Below, one piece after another: positions 1-11,384 of a stretch of 64,000 bases of DNA. Position 1 is the stretch's first letter, and each line of letters begins with the position of its first letter. The stretch comes from Haberlea rhodopensis (Eukaryota > Streptophyta > Magnoliopsida > Lamiales > Gesneriaceae): NCBI GenBank assembly GCA_907163345.1, contig CAJQUN010000052.1, forward strand, positions 4,030,001-4,094,000. Direction: 5' to 3'. The notes beneath the pieces are model-generated. The model was not told the DNA's origin and ran no database searches. It saw only the letters and a list, made by a program, of their open reading frames with translations. Made by a program: the position numbers and the translations under genes.

Positions 1-321
1 GCTCTCTTTGCTGACTCCCGATCCTGAAATGTTACCTATCAAAATAAATGAAATGAAATGAAATTAACCATATAATATGAATTTATGCTAATATCAAACA
101 ATGATATATAAATTTTTTTTTTTAAATATAAAGCTTACGAATCCGTAGCCTTTGGATTTTCCAGTATGCTTATCAGTGATGATCACAGCTTCAAGAATCA
201 CACCAAATTGCTCAAAATAACTCTGCATTGCTTCCGTGGGAGTTTCCCACGCAAGTCCCCCAACAAACACCTTCGAAAACGTCGTGTCCCCGAATGGTGA
301 TCGATAATGCTGATACGCCAT
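1..321 (-). CDS. RRM-domain RNA-binding protein, exon 1 and start of exon 2 (partial at window edge)
   Basis: Seen: exon 1 runs 321 to 139 (61 codons, phase 0). It begins MAYQ, passes SPFGDTT and contains the RNP2 motif KVFVGGLAW. It ends at KGYGF, immediately followed by a GTAAGC donor at 138-133. The intron is 103 nt and ends in TTTTGATAG. Exon 2 resumes at 35 with codons for VTF and continues off the window, so the RNP1 motif KGYGFVTF is rebuilt exactly across the splice junction. Known: plant proteins of this type (ARP1/RBP24-like small RRM proteins) carry one N-terminal RRM followed by a low-complexity tail and bind single-stranded RNA in the nucleus or cytoplasm. Inference: a real, probably functional gene whose body lies left of the window. 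Reading straight through the intron gives a false 75-residue ORF. Its exact orthologue cannot be named from one exon. Confidence 0.9.
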
Positions 322-781
322 GATATCTACAATTAAAAGTACTATAATTATATGTGAAATTTTTCAATCCTTTTTCATATCTTCATCAAGAATTTAAGAC
401 CCAATGCGGGATATTTTTGGTCTATCTTCTTCTGTCCATCTGGCTCCTCTCAGGTCTTGTATCAGCGGTGGCAACGGCAGCCGTGCAATGGTGGCTGCCG
501 CCGTGTGCTGGTGGGGTGCCGTGGAGCTGTGAAAATGGTGGGTTTGTAGATTTAGATTGTTAAATTATAATGGTTTGAAGAGAGAAGAAATGGTGGAAGA
601 GATCCGACAGTTTCAAACTCGAATTTGCTGTATTGAGAAATGAAGGGCCAAGGTGGATTTGTGGCTTAGTGACCCAATGACAGCTGCATGACTAAAAAGC
701 ACTTGGCTATGTCCTCCCTGTCGTCTCTTCTTTCTGCATTAATAAATACGTATATTTAACGAGTGCCTCACGGGCCACATT
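322..781 (-). promoter_or_regulatory. Upstream region of the RRM gene (5' UTR/promoter, not resolved)
   Basis: The 460 bp upstream of the ATG at 321 hold no supported coding sequence on either strand. The stretch around 560-650 read on the minus strand is pyrimidine-rich with CTTCTCTCTTC-like tracts, as is common in plant 5' UTRs. No convincing TATA box was seen. A hAT-type element begins at 782, so the intact promoter is probably confined to this stretch. Confidence 0.4.
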
Positions 782-794
782 TAGACATGCCACT

Positions 795-948
795 GGTTCG
801 GAACCGACGGTAAGACGGTTCAAAAAACCCAAACTCTTAACCTTAACCTGAAGGTAGACAATTTCGATTACGGTTTGGAACCAACGGTTAGATGGTTAAA
901 AATCCCACACCCTTAACCTTAACATGAAGGTAGACAGTTTCGGTTACG
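795..948 (+). repeat. 77-bp tandem repeat in the hAT subterminal region
   Basis: Two units, 795-871 and 872-948, each starting GGTTYGGAACC and ending in TTCGRTTAC, share TTAACCTTAAC and TGAAGGTAGACA blocks. A third partial unit begins at 949 and diverges after about 10 bases. Confidence 0.8.
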
Positions 949-1724
949 GTTCGTGAAACGCCAATTACGGTTTTGGTCATGGTTTACCGGAGCGGCTGCG
1001 GAGCGGTTGGAACGGCTGTTCCGGAACGGGAACAGTGCTTGCCGTTCCAAAGTTCCGGATAGTAATGGAGGTTTCTTTGGAAAGGCGTTAAATTGCATAT
1101 GTATCCTCTTAGGGTGTAGAGAAGCAAAGCCCACATAGTTCTATTATCTTTTAACCCTTCTTACCTTTTGTAAGGCCTCAGTACCTTAAGTGCGGATTTA
1201 ATGACATAAAGAGAGCTAAACATACATTCATCAATCATCAGAGTATAAGGGTTCATGTTGATGCATTGATCATTACAGTGCCAAAATAAAATTTCCAAAA
1301 ATTAATTAGTTACATTCCCACAAAATGAATGTAAGGCTATAGATTTACTCTACCCTGCGTAAAAACTATACAAAAGAATTAATGTCCTTCTACATCAATA
1401 GCACTCCTCACACAGGAACAACCCTGGCCTTAGCCCTCAATGCCAAAAGCTCCTACAGGAACAACCCAAACCTTGAGTATATAATAAATCATGTTCACCA
1501 CAACATGATTATAATGTAAAAATGCATAAAACTGTTAATACAAATACTTCTTGTATTCCAATGCATTTAACATGCTCTCTTTGGTTGTCACAGTTCCATA
1601 ACTCATATTTCTAATCAATAGATTATAATGCAGTTCCATAAATGTCATGACATATAACCGATTCCATCAATACCAATAATCAATCTCAGTCTTGTTATAA
1701 CAGTGTGTTTTAATGCATCTTGGC

Positions 1725-1895
1725 ATTAATACCCCTCGCTTCGACATATCAGCGGCATTAATATTCCTCGCTTCAATATGACAGCGGCATTTACCATCGC
1801 TTCGACATATTAGCGGCAAATATTCTAACATCGCTACGATATTACAGCGGCAAGTATTCTATTCGTCACTTCGAAATGACAGCAGCAAAGCATTA
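1725..1895 (+). repeat. LTR-embedded minisatellite, ~35-bp unit
   Basis: About five degenerate units of the pattern CTCGCTTCRAYATRWCAGCGGCA, spaced 32-38 bp. The same array recurs at the same LTR position in 6340-6520 and 18300-18495. Confidence 0.8.
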
Positions 1896-2204
1896 AAATC
1901 ATCACTCGAATATAACGACTCACCATGATATGCACCAAGCATCCAATATATATATATGCAACCACAATGGTAATCCAATATGTATGTAAAAATAGATGTT
2001 ACCGTTTGATGCCCGTACGTCTCTCTACGTACCTTTCTTCCAAAATATGGGATGTTGCAGAACTTTATCCCATGCGTTGTGTTGCCACCTGGGAAGGCTC
2101 TACACAAGTGCACAACTCAATATTAGAAGTCAAATAATAGTCCAATACCAAAAATCCCATCAAAATAACCAAAATTCAACACTTCCATTTTTATATGCCT
2201 CGTG

Positions 2205-2420
2205 ATCGATCGACCGAACCTCTTGATCGATCGCGAGGCCCCCAAAAATTGGCACCAAAACTCTGCCCTTCTCGATCGATCGAGAGGGCTCTACCAATCG
2301 ATCGAGAAGTCGCCTCGATCGATCGGGAGTTCAGCTCGATCGATCGAGGACACGTCCAGCTCCCAAATTTGTTCCCTGCAACGCGCGATCGATCGATAAT
2401 TTGTTGCGATCGATCGCCGA
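2205..2420. repeat. Cluster of GATCGATC palindromes
   Basis: Eight (R)ATCGATCG-type motifs in about 215 bp, each inside a slightly different 20-30 bp context. Comparable clusters lie in other LTRs of the window. Confidence 0.8.
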
Positions 2421-3117
2421 GCCCTGCAATTCCAAAAATCCAGCATTTTTACACCTTAAAACCACACCAATCCATTCTAAACCATAACACATCAACCCAA
2501 CACATCATAAACACCATAATACCACCACATTACAACACAAAAACTCAAAACTCACAAATATAACAACACAAGCCATTTTCCCCCAAATCCAAGAATTTTA
2601 ACCCAACTCAAACATGATCAACATACAACAAGGACTACTCATTACCACTTAAACTTCAACTCCTAGCAAGTTTCACAAGCTTTCAAACCCTTCTTTCTTC
2701 CTTGCTTGGCTTAGGCGATTTTGAGGGGTTTGGGGAATGGGATTTTTGAGCGTGTAGTATGATGGTGGTGAATGAGGGAATAAGAGAGGTAGGGTAAGTT
2801 AATAAAAAGAAGATGATGTCCAAGTATTTAGCATGATTTATTAAAACATCCATACATGATATTTTAAAGCATTGCCAATAAAATGCACCATTACAACAAT
2901 TAAACATGCTTTTTCTATAACACTAGAATAAAGCCAAGGTACCATGCCAAATTTACACCATTCCCCACAATGCATCACATGCACCCTGAAATGTATAACC
3001 CGTTCATGCACGCCACATAACTATACATTTACCCAACCAATTAATAATCATCACCATAATCACCTCATAATCAACTTTAAAACCATAAAGCACATGATTA
3101 ATTTCAGGGATATCACA

Positions 3118-3140
3118 TTACTCCTCTACTTAGAAAATTT
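3118..3140 (-). other. Polypurine tract next to the Tekay 3' LTR
   Basis: On the minus strand AAGTAGAGGAGTAA immediately precedes the LTR start TGTGATATCC, the expected plus-strand priming site for a gypsy element. Confidence 0.65.
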
Positions 3141-3242
3141 CGACCTCAAAATTTGCATGCACTTACCAATCCAAATCAAAACATAAATTCACATACCGGA
3201 AAATAGTTCTGGGTAGTACTGCACCATATGTCGTTCCGTCTC

Positions 3243-4821
3243 TCACCTGGCCTCCTCGACACCCCTGCGATCCCACTGAACTTTGACCATCGGTATAACC
3301 TTGTTCCGAATTCTGTGATCCGCTCGATCAAGAATTCTAACCGGCCGTTCAATATAGGACACATCAGAATCCAACTGACCTTCTGAAGGCTGCAACACAT
3401 AAGACGGATCCGGCTCATATTTCCTCAGCATAGACACATGAAACACGTCATGAATCTCAGACAACGACGGTGGCAAAGCCAGTCGGTAAGACATGGTACC
3501 AATGCGTTGCAAGATCTCATAAGGACCAACATATCTCTGAGATAGTTTCCCATGCATTCCAAACCGTACTACACCTCTGAAATGTGAGATCTTCAAGAAG
3601 ACCTTATCTCCCAACTGAAATTCCAACGATCGTCGCCGTTTATTAGCATAGGTTGCCTGCCTATCCTGAGCTGCTTTCATTTTCTGCCGGATCACTTTCA
3701 CTTTCTCTTCCATCTCCCGAAAAAACTCTGGTCCTCCGATCGATTTACGATCCAAATCATCCCAATACAATGAGGATCTGCAACATCGACCATAAAGGGC
3801 CTCAAATGGAGCCATCTGAATGCTCTCCTGGTAGGTGCTGTTGTACGAGAATTCCACCAAAGCCATTGAATCCTGCCATGTAGCGTCAAACTCCAACACA
3901 CAAGCCCGCAACATATCTTCGAGCGTCTGTATAGTACGCTCGGTCTGGCCATCCATTTGGGGATGGTATGTTGTGCTCAACCTCATCTCAGTTCCCAATG
4001 CTGACTGAAGACCTTCCCAAAAGTAAGAAGTGAATCGCGGATCTCGATCAGACACAATAGAAACTAGGATCCCGTGCAATCTCACCACATACAATTGGTC
4101 ATCCTCAAGTATGTGAAGGTCATACTGTAAGGTATAAAGTGAGCCACCTTAGTCAACCTGTCCACAATCACCCAAATAACATCAAACCCCGAAGCAGTCC
4201 TCTGCAAATGGGTCACAAAGGCCATGGATATGTATTCCCACTTCCATTTAGGTACTTCCAAGCTCTTCAATTCACCACCGGGCCCCTGCCTCTCTGCCTT
4301 CACCTATTGACAGACCAAACACCTCTTCACAAAAGCTATAACATCTCGCTTCATCCGTTTCCACCAGAACTGGTCACATAGGTCTGTATACATTTTCCTC
4401 TCGTCCGGATGAATACTAAATCTACTGATGTGAGCTCGCTGCAAGATTCGTTGGCGCAGCTCCGGCGCACTCGGAACCCCCAACGGTTACCAAGCCTCAA
4501 CATACCGTCCTCTGCAATCCTGAATCTCGATGGTTGTCCTTGAAGGACCAATATTATCCATCTCCGTATCTCATCGTCTGCCTTCTGAGCTCTCCTGATA
4601 TTCTCAAAAATATCCGGCTCTGCTAGCAATGTTGATACACATACCGACGATGCAGACACATCAAAGTCATAGCCCAACTGACAGTAGAAAGTCAACAATG
4701 CCGACAAATGAATGACGTCCTCCACAGTGTACTTTACCTTCCGACTCAAGGCATCAGCCATCAAGTTAGCCTTGGTCGGATGGTACTCTATCTCGCAATC
4801 ATAGTCTTTTAGCAAGTCCAA
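3243..4821 (-). pseudogene. Tekay-like integrase remnant
   Basis: Read from 4821 downwards. The first segment (4821-4351) starts with the end of RNase H (EYHPTKANLMADALSRK) and leads into the zinc-binding region. The segment 4303-4082 carries the start of the catalytic core (PKWKWEYISM). The segment 4094-3243 carries VSDRDPRFTSYFW and DGQTERTIQTLEDML with the second and third acidic catalytic positions, then the GPY-like module (RYVGPYEILQRIG) and the long C-terminal tail. The first catalytic Asp, normally in MDFV, is Ala here (MAFV, codon 4222-4220). There are at least two frameshifts. A retroviral-type integrase joins element cDNA to chromosomal DNA. This copy cannot be active. Confidence 0.9.
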
Positions 4822-5790
4822 CCATCTCCTCTACCTCATATTCAATTCTGCCTGAGTAAATAAGAACTCCAGGCTCTTGTGGTCCTGTAGATGGTAAACT
4901 AGGTACCGTACAGGTAGTGCCGCTAAATCTTCAAGGCAAACACAATAGCCGCCAATTCCAAATCATGAACTGGATTTCTGGTCTCATGCGGCTTCAGCTG
5001 TCTTGAAGCATAAGTCACCACATGCTTATTTTGCGTCAACATACAACCCAAAACCTGTAGCGATGCATCTGTGTAAAGAATAAACCTCTTGTTCTCCGTG
5101 GGAATCACCAACAAGTTCAACTCTTGAAAGCACTGCTCGCAAGCCTCAGACTAATAAAATGACACTCCTTTCTGAGTTAGCTGCGTCAATGGCTTAGCAA
5201 TCTTCGAGAATCCCTCGACAAAGCGTCGATAATATCCGGCCAAACCAAGAAAACTCTGAATCTCGGGTACAGAGGTAGGCACAGACCATTCCATTACTGC
5301 TTCTACCTTCCTGGGATCCACTAATATCCTATCTCTAGAGATGACATGACCGAGAAATACCACACTATCCAACCAGAATTCACATTTACTTAGCTTGGCG
5401 AACAACTTGTTATCCCTGAGAATCTGAAGCGATGTACGCAGGTGTCTCACATGCTCATCTTCACTCCTAGAATAAATAAGAATGTTATTAATAATGACTT
5501 TGACAAACTGATCAAGATATGGCTGGAATACCCGATTCATCAGACTCATAAAGACAGCAGAGGTGTTCGTAACTCCGAACGGCATAACCAAGATTCATAG
5601 TGCCCATACCGAGTCTGAAATGCTGTCTTCTGAACATCCTCCTCCCTAACCCGTATCTAATGGTACCCAGATCTCAAGTCAATCTTGGAGTAGATTGTTA
5701 TGCCCTGCAACTGATCAAATAGATCATCAATCCACGAAAGAGGGTACTTATTCTTTACCGTCACCTTGTTCAACTGCCGATAATCGATGT
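4822..5790 (-). pseudogene. Tekay-like RT C-terminal part and RNase H remnant
   Basis: Directly after the solo LTR the minus strand resumes RT at the IDYRQLNKVTVKNKYPL block near 5788-5735, then VMPFGVTN (about 5590) and the active-site region. The expected acidic pair of the (F/Y)xDD motif is replaced: IINNIL is read near 5500. In-frame TAG codons at 5151-5153 and 4923-4925 sit where the family has Trp (TGG), consistent with G-to-A decay. The RNase H segment (5120-4925) keeps YTDAS and DLELAA acidic motifs. A frameshift separates it from the RNase H tail and integrase at 4821. Confidence 0.88.
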
Positions 5791-7862
5791 TGTAAGACCC
5801 CGTTAACTAACAACGTCATAAGGTGCAATTAAGAGAACTAATCATGCATAAATCAGAGTAATTGACCGTGTTGATGCCTTGAGCTTAAGAGTTATAGTAC
5901 CAAAATTTCAAAAAGGAATTAGTTACATTCCTAACAAAAGAGTGTGAAACTATAGTTTTACTCTACTCTATGTAGAAACTATACAAAAAGGGAGATTCTG
6001 TTCTGTTATCCCTGAAGCACTCCTTACAGCTCACGCATCAACCCCGACCCTGGTTCTCCATGCCAAATGCACCTACAAGGACAACCCCCAACACATGAGC
6101 ACATAATAATTCATATTCAACTCAATATGAATAAAAGCGTAAATGCGTAAACCATAAATACAAAATACTTCATGTATTCCAATGCATTTAAAACGCCCCC
6201 TTTTGATTGTCCCTGTACCATAACTCATAATCGAATCAATGAATGATATTATGGTTTTAAACAAATGTCATGACATATTTCAATTCTCAAATCCTCAAAT
6301 CAATCCCTAGTCCATTTATCACAATGTATTTTAATGCCCCTCGCTTCACATATAAGCGGCATAGAATAACCTCGCTTCAATGGACCTGCGGTTCTCCCAC
6401 CCCTCGCTTCACATTTTAGCGGCAAATATTCTTTCCTCGCTTCATATGACAACCTCGCTTCAATGTGACATGCGGTACTCCCACCCCTCGCTTCACATTT
6501 AGCGGCACAAAATAAATAGCGGCAAGCATTAAAATCATCAAGGTGATAACCATGACTCATGGGATGCACATCAATCAATCAACATATACACATGCAATCA
6601 TAATGTATGGATCAACATGTATTTACATCTACCATGCACAAGTCAATACACACTTGCATCTACAATGCATATCCCAATGCGTATATAAATTACATGTTAC
6701 CGTTGGGTGCCCGTACGTCTTCTACGTACCTTTCCAAAATATGGTATGTTGCAGGACTCTATCCCCTGCGTTGTGTGGCTATCTGTGAAGGCTCTACACA
6801 AGTGTACAACACAATATTAGATGCCAATAATAGCCCGATACCAAAAATCCTACAATAATTAAATCAAAACGCCACATTTGGCTTCTCGCGATCGATCGTC
6901 AATAAGCCCCGATCGATCGAGAGATGCTACTGCCTCAACATTCAAAATTATGTCTTCCGCAATCGATCGCTGAAGTTGTGCCGATCGATCGCGGCATCGC
7001 CGATCGATCGATGAATTCTTCCACCTCGCACCCTGGTGCTCGCGATCGATCGGAAAGAACGCGCCGATCGACCGCCGAAGTCTGCAATCACGAGAAATCA
7101 CCATTTTCGAGCACCTCCCGAAAGCTACCATAAAACACCCCAAAAACCATTTCACCCCAACAAATCATCATGCAAAATATACCAATATACAACCATGTAG
7201 CTACTCAAAACAAGTATCACAACAAAAGGCTGCTAATCATGCCATTTCTACTCAACATTTTATCAAAACTCAACCAACCATTTAACCAAAATACAAAATG
7301 ATTCCTTACCCCTTTTGCCCCACTTCCTTAGCAAGAACAAGGGTAATATTTCCCAAGCTTCACACTCCCTCTTGTTGCTCAGATGTTGGACGAAAATGGG
7401 GGAAAGGAGTTGGGGAAAAAGAGTGATAGAGATTGAGTGTGGGGGGAAGCCAAGTGGGGAGCATGGTCAAAGCAATTTAGCAGGTATGGGTTGGGGTAAT
7501 GAGTGGTAGTAGATAAAAGTGTGGCTGAAGCATGTTAATGGAAATAATCGTGTCCCGGTATTTAGCATGATGTATTAAAATATCCTCACATGATATTTTA
7601 TAGTATTTATTCAATAGAATACTTCAAATTCTAATTAAACATGCTTTACCAAAATGAACAACACCCACCCCCAAATAATCATGCCATAACTCAAATTCCC
7701 AACATATACCACATGCACCATGAAATGCATTACTAGGCCATGACCACCACATGACTAAGCATTTCCTCATTATTAATAAATCATTACCAATAAATTAACA
7801 CCATAATCTTCACATAACGTAATTAATGTTCAATTACACATAATCATTTCGGGGATATCACA
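5791..7862 (-). mobile_element. Solo LTR of a Tekay-related family inside the RT
   Basis: 2,072 bp. In plus coordinates it opens TGTAAGACCCC and ends GGGGATATCACA. Flanks are GATGT (5786-5790) and GATGC (7863-7867), a 5-bp TSD with one mismatch. Removing it rejoins the RT motif LCIDYRQLN exactly. It carries the same AGCGGCA minisatellite (6340-6520) and a GATCGATC cluster (6888-7075) as the outer LTR but differs in much of its sequence, so it comes from a sister subfamily. No internal coding region remains, as expected after LTR-LTR recombination. Confidence 0.88.
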
Positions 7863-8280
7863 GATGCACAAGTGCATCAAACCATCCTTCTTCTTCACAA
7901 ACAAGTCTGGTGCACCACAAGGCGACACACTGGCGTATGTATCCCTTGTCAAGAAGTTCTTGCAACTGAACCTTAAGCTCTCTCAACTCCGCCGGTGCCA
8001 TTCTATAAGGGGCATGAGAGATAGCGGATGTGCCTGACAATAGCTCAATCCCAAATTCAATCTCCCTACTCGGGGAAATACCAGGATTTTTTTCCGGCAA
8101 CACATCGGCGAATTCCGCAACCAAGGGCATTTCCTCAATCTTCACCTCTTTCCTCTTCTCCGCAACATCAATGGCATAGATGAGATAACCCCCATGTCCA
8201 CGTTCCAATAACCTTGACATTTTGATAGCTGATATCAATGGAATCTTTGGACGAGAACCGCTCCCATAAAACATCCACTG
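7863..8280 (-). pseudogene. Tekay-like RT N-terminal part
   Basis: Minus-strand reading from 8274 gives a linker followed by the RT entry block FADVLPEKNPGISPSREIEF and APYRMAPAELRELKVQLQELLDKGYIR, diagnostic of Ty3-gypsy RT. It then shifts frame in the KKDG motif and stops at the solo LTR junction. The remaining RT lies at 5790-5151. Confidence 0.9.
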
Positions 8281-8707
8281 AATCCCCTGGTCAGATCGGA
8301 AGCAAACTATTCTATGTCGTCAATCAATCACCGCTTGATATATGTTCAACAGATCAATACCCATAATGCAATCAAAGTCCGTCGTACCAAAAACAATCAA
8401 ATCTGCCTTCAGATCATTGCCCTAAAAAAATGAGGCAGTCAGACAATACTCGATCAGCAATCACATTCTTCCTAGTGAGTGTCGAGACCAGAAGAGGCGT
8501 GGGCAACAGAGATGGGCACATATGATATTTCTTCACAAAATCAGCAGACACAAAGAAATGGGAGGCATATGTATCTATCAAAATAAAAGCGGGGTAGGTA
8601 AATAAATAACACTTACCCTCAATCACCTTCTCTGGGGCTGCCTCGGACTGCTCCCTCGTCAGTGCATAAACTTGCCCTTGAGGTGGTCCCACTGTCTGAC
8701 CTCCCAA
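8281..8707 (-). pseudogene. Tekay-like aspartic protease remnant
   Basis: The reading from 8707 contains the active-site block as LIDTYASHFFVSADF. The family has DTGASH, so the catalytic-loop Gly is replaced by Tyr. Downstream, in shifted frame, are LIVFGTTDFDCIMGIDLL (about 8390-8335), the GMDWL-like protease C-terminal block, and a TGA before the RT linker. Non-functional. Confidence 0.82.
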
Positions 8708-8789
8708 CTATCAAGGCACAACTGGTTGCCTTTGCTTTACCGCCCTATCAGAAAATATTCCTCTGTTCTCCATGAGGTCTGGCTGTCCT

Positions 8790-9730
8790 CCACGGTTAGG
8801 ACCATAGCAAGAAACGTGGCCCATCTTGCCACAACTATAACAAGCCGAGCAGTCACGCATCAAGTGTGGTCCTCCACAATAATAGCATCTCGTTTCCCCA
8901 GTCCTACTCGCTTGTGTTGGCCCCCGGTTGGTCGGTGCATTACCCCTTCGATCTCCCGGTCTTCGGTTATCAGATCGGTTCCCACTAAATCGGGAAGATG
9001 AAGAAGCCCGCTAGGTTTAAATTGTTCCCCTCGTGGTCTCATACTGACAGACACCGGCCTCTGTGATGGCACATGCGGGGTACAACATCCTTGTAAGCAT
9101 TTACCCCGAGTTCCGCTAGCTCCGCTCTTGTAAGTGCATAATCAAAAGAACCAGCTCCGGCCTCAAGCCCTTTAGAAAATGTCTCATCTTGGCATGACCG
9201 TTTGTAGCAATATGGGGGACATACCGTCAGAGTGATGAGTATTGCAGGGCATAGTTTGAAACTATCATGATGCCCTGCTTCAAGTTGTTGAATTCATCCT
9301 CTTTCATCTGCCTAGCAGCCGCTGAAAAGTACTGGTTCAGAAACCGGGTCCTGAATAAGCTCCAATCCACTAGCAGTCCTTGAGGTCTCAACTCCATAAC
9401 TGTTGTCTTCCACCACATGGAAGATTTCTTAGCAAGTTGAAACTCCACCAGCCTCAACCAAGCAGTCTTGGCACATGGTGCCGATACAAATATTTGCTCA
9501 ATTCTCTCAAGCCATTCCTCTGCTTCTTCCCCAGTCTCAGTCACCTCCAAACAAGGCAGATGGAAGGTCAAGAACTGCGTCAGACTCAGTTCCCCAAGCA
9601 ATAACTGATGTGCAATAGGTTCCACGCCCACAGCCGGTGGCGGTAGAGGGTTAGTCAGAACAATACCAGCATTCACACTTATCGCATTTCCCACCTCTTC
9701 AATGAGGTGCCCTGAGTTTCCGTCTGTCAT
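8790..9730 (-). pseudogene. Tekay-like Gag remnant with two zinc knuckles
   Basis: From the ATG at 9730 the first 167 codons hold a retrotransposon Gag domain (EWLERIEQIF, WWKTTV, WSLFRTRFLNQYFSAAARQ). After a frame break near 9226 the remaining Gag is scattered over frames. Two CCHC-type knuckles follow on the minus strand between about 8890 and 8815, read as CYYCGGPHLMRDC and CYSCGKMGHVSC. Gag packages element RNA in virus-like particles. The frame breaks make this copy defective. Confidence 0.82.
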
Positions 9731-9940
9731 GCTATAATACAGGGGTTAACAATAATAATACCAGAAACAATTCATGTAATACAGTCCACATTAGTCATCA
9801 CATGAATATCAATAATTCAAGCATGTTAGCATAACACATATATACTCAAATATGTACCACATGCATGAACATGCTCATTCGTGAACACCTATCCAACTTG
9901 GTCACTAAATCTACCCTTCGCTCAACCCTGATTCTTTAAT

Positions 9941-9956
9941 CACTGCTCTGATACCA
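9941..9956 (-). other. Primer binding site (tRNA-iMet type)
   Basis: The minus strand reads TGGTATCAGAGCAGTG four bases inside the 5' LTR end. This matches the complement of the initiator tRNA-Met 3' end and fixes the LTR boundary at 9961 and the element orientation. Confidence 0.9.
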
Positions 9957-9960
9957 CTAA

Positions 9961-10761
9961 TGTAAGGCCTCACTACCTTAAGTGTGGATTTAATGACATA
10001 AAGAGAGCTAAACATACATTCATTAGAGTATAAGGGTATGCTGATTCATTGAGCTTAAAGATTACAGTGCCAAAATAAAAATTTCAAAAATGAATTAGTT
10101 AAACAGGTAACGACAAACATATTACAATTTCCATACAAAATGTAATATACAAATAAAACACTATAACTAGTGTACTAACTCAACTTGACTTTGCTAAGCC
10201 TCTGACTCTGCAACTATAACACCTCGAGCTCTCTGACAGCTACCCTGACACTGTTTTCATAGAAACTGCCCACACAGGGTGAGCATACCAAAAAACAGGT
10301 AACGACAAACACAATATAAATATAACTTGTACAATACATAGTTATAAGTGATAAATAGTTACTCCCTAAGTAACTTACAATGCGTAATAATACAAAAAAC
10401 TCTTCGACATACACATGTTTATAATCATACATCTTACCAAGATACTACGAGCTCATTTACGTCTGTCCATGACAGAACATTCCACATCATCAGTACCACA
10501 CTGATCGATGTCTAAAAATCCCTGCATATAAATACTCGATAACAACAACAAAATAATATCACATCAACTCGATCGGTCTATAATGATGTATATATGTATA
10601 TACCAACTCAACCATAATATTTCCCAACTCGATCGATTGCGATCTGCAACTTTCGAAAAACTTTTTCCTTCCATGGCGATTTCGAACTCAACTCAAATCC
10701 AACACAACAACACCCAACAAACTTCACAACCTCAACTATAACTCATAAAAACACCTATTAT

Positions 10762-10801
<40 letters not shown>

Positions 10802-11384
10802 GGACAAATCGACAAATCCCAAAACTCAAACCTAACAATTAAACCCATAATGATTCATTAAAAAATACATTCAAAACGAAGATAATCTATAGGGGAAGAA
10901 GATTACCCAACTATTTGCTCAAGAATCTCGCCCAAAATTGAGCTCCATCGATTTCTTCTTCAAGAAAGAGAGGGGGAGAGAAAGGGGGAGGCGTGAAGGA
11001 GGAGAGATAGGGAAGTGATTGGAATGATTGTACAACGAGTCCACTTGGTATATATAGTACCAATGCTCCAAAAAAACCTGACTCTCAAATACTCGTACCA
11101 AAAATCTTTAATAACAAAAGTGTTCAATAATTTATCTCTCACTCACTCAATTACATCTCATCCTCAATCCAAAGTCCCCAAACTCGGAATCCCACTACTA
11201 AAACAAATTTAAGGTTCAACACAACAACAATTTTTAAAATCTCAAACTTGAATCCAACATTCCTGATACCTGATCAAAATCCTCTGGAATCTCAATTCCG
11301 TAATTATCATAATTACCACAATTAAAAATCAATTAATGATTATAAATAATCCGAGATTCTTACCATTAATATTTGGATATCACA
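9961..11384 (-). repeat. Chimeric 5' LTR of the Tekay-like element
   Basis: 1,424 bp, TGTAAGGCCTC to GGATATCACA in plus coordinates. The first ~140 bp match the 3' LTR base for base with few changes. From 10101 the sequence is different, beginning AAACAGGTAACGACAAACA, which recurs at 10293-10311. It carries a (CAA)n tract (10762-10802), single GATCGATTG-like motifs and none of the AGCGGCA array. It is placed as the 5' LTR because the PBS abuts it. Confidence 0.75.
10762..10802. repeat. (CAA)n microsatellite
   Basis: About 13 uninterrupted CAA/ACA units inside the chimeric LTR. Confidence 0.95.

Larger units (their letters stand above)
1169..3117 (-). repeat. 3' LTR of the Tekay-like element
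   Basis: 1,949 bp. In plus coordinates it opens TGTAAGGCCTC and closes GGATATCACA, so on its own strand it runs TGTGATATCC to GAGGCCTTACA. The same termini occur at 5791-7862 and 17744-19695. It contains an AGCGGCA minisatellite (1725-1895) and a GATCGATC-rich block (2205-2420). ORFs inside it rich in D, R and S are products of the GATCGATC repeats and are not genes. Confidence 0.88.
1169..11384 (-). mobile_element. Tekay/Del-like Ty3-gypsy retrotransposon, decayed, with nested solo LTR
   Basis: Seen on the minus strand: 5' LTR (11384-9961), tRNA-iMet PBS directly after it, gag with two CCHC knuckles, aspartic protease, RT, RNase H, integrase, PPT and 3' LTR (3117-1169). Order PR-RT-RH-INT identifies Ty3-gypsy. 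The integrase C-terminus with its GPY-type module and a long tail around LPPSLSEIHDVFHVSMLRKY is the Tekay/Del chromovirus type. The coding part is broken by stops and frameshifts, several catalytic residues are changed, and a 2.07-kb solo LTR sits inside the RT. The two LTRs match only over their first ~140 bp in plus coordinates and no 5-bp TSD is visible (CCTTT against TCATT). This suggests recombination between family members after insertion. Confidence 0.85.

Noticed and set aside
354..563. 69-codon plus-strand ORF upstream of the RRM gene
   Set aside because: Lies in the RRM 5' flank on the opposite strand, with no domain and no support beyond its length.
953..1138. Overlapping ORFs on both strands in the hAT left arm
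   Set aside because: GC-rich subterminal repeat of the hAT element; frames differ between repeat units.
2195..2563. 122-codon ORF rich in D, R and S
   Set aside because: Direct translation of the GATCGATC cluster inside an LTR.
10214..10432. 72-codon minus ORF in the chimeric LTR
   Set aside because: No domain; within an LTR where no gene is expected.
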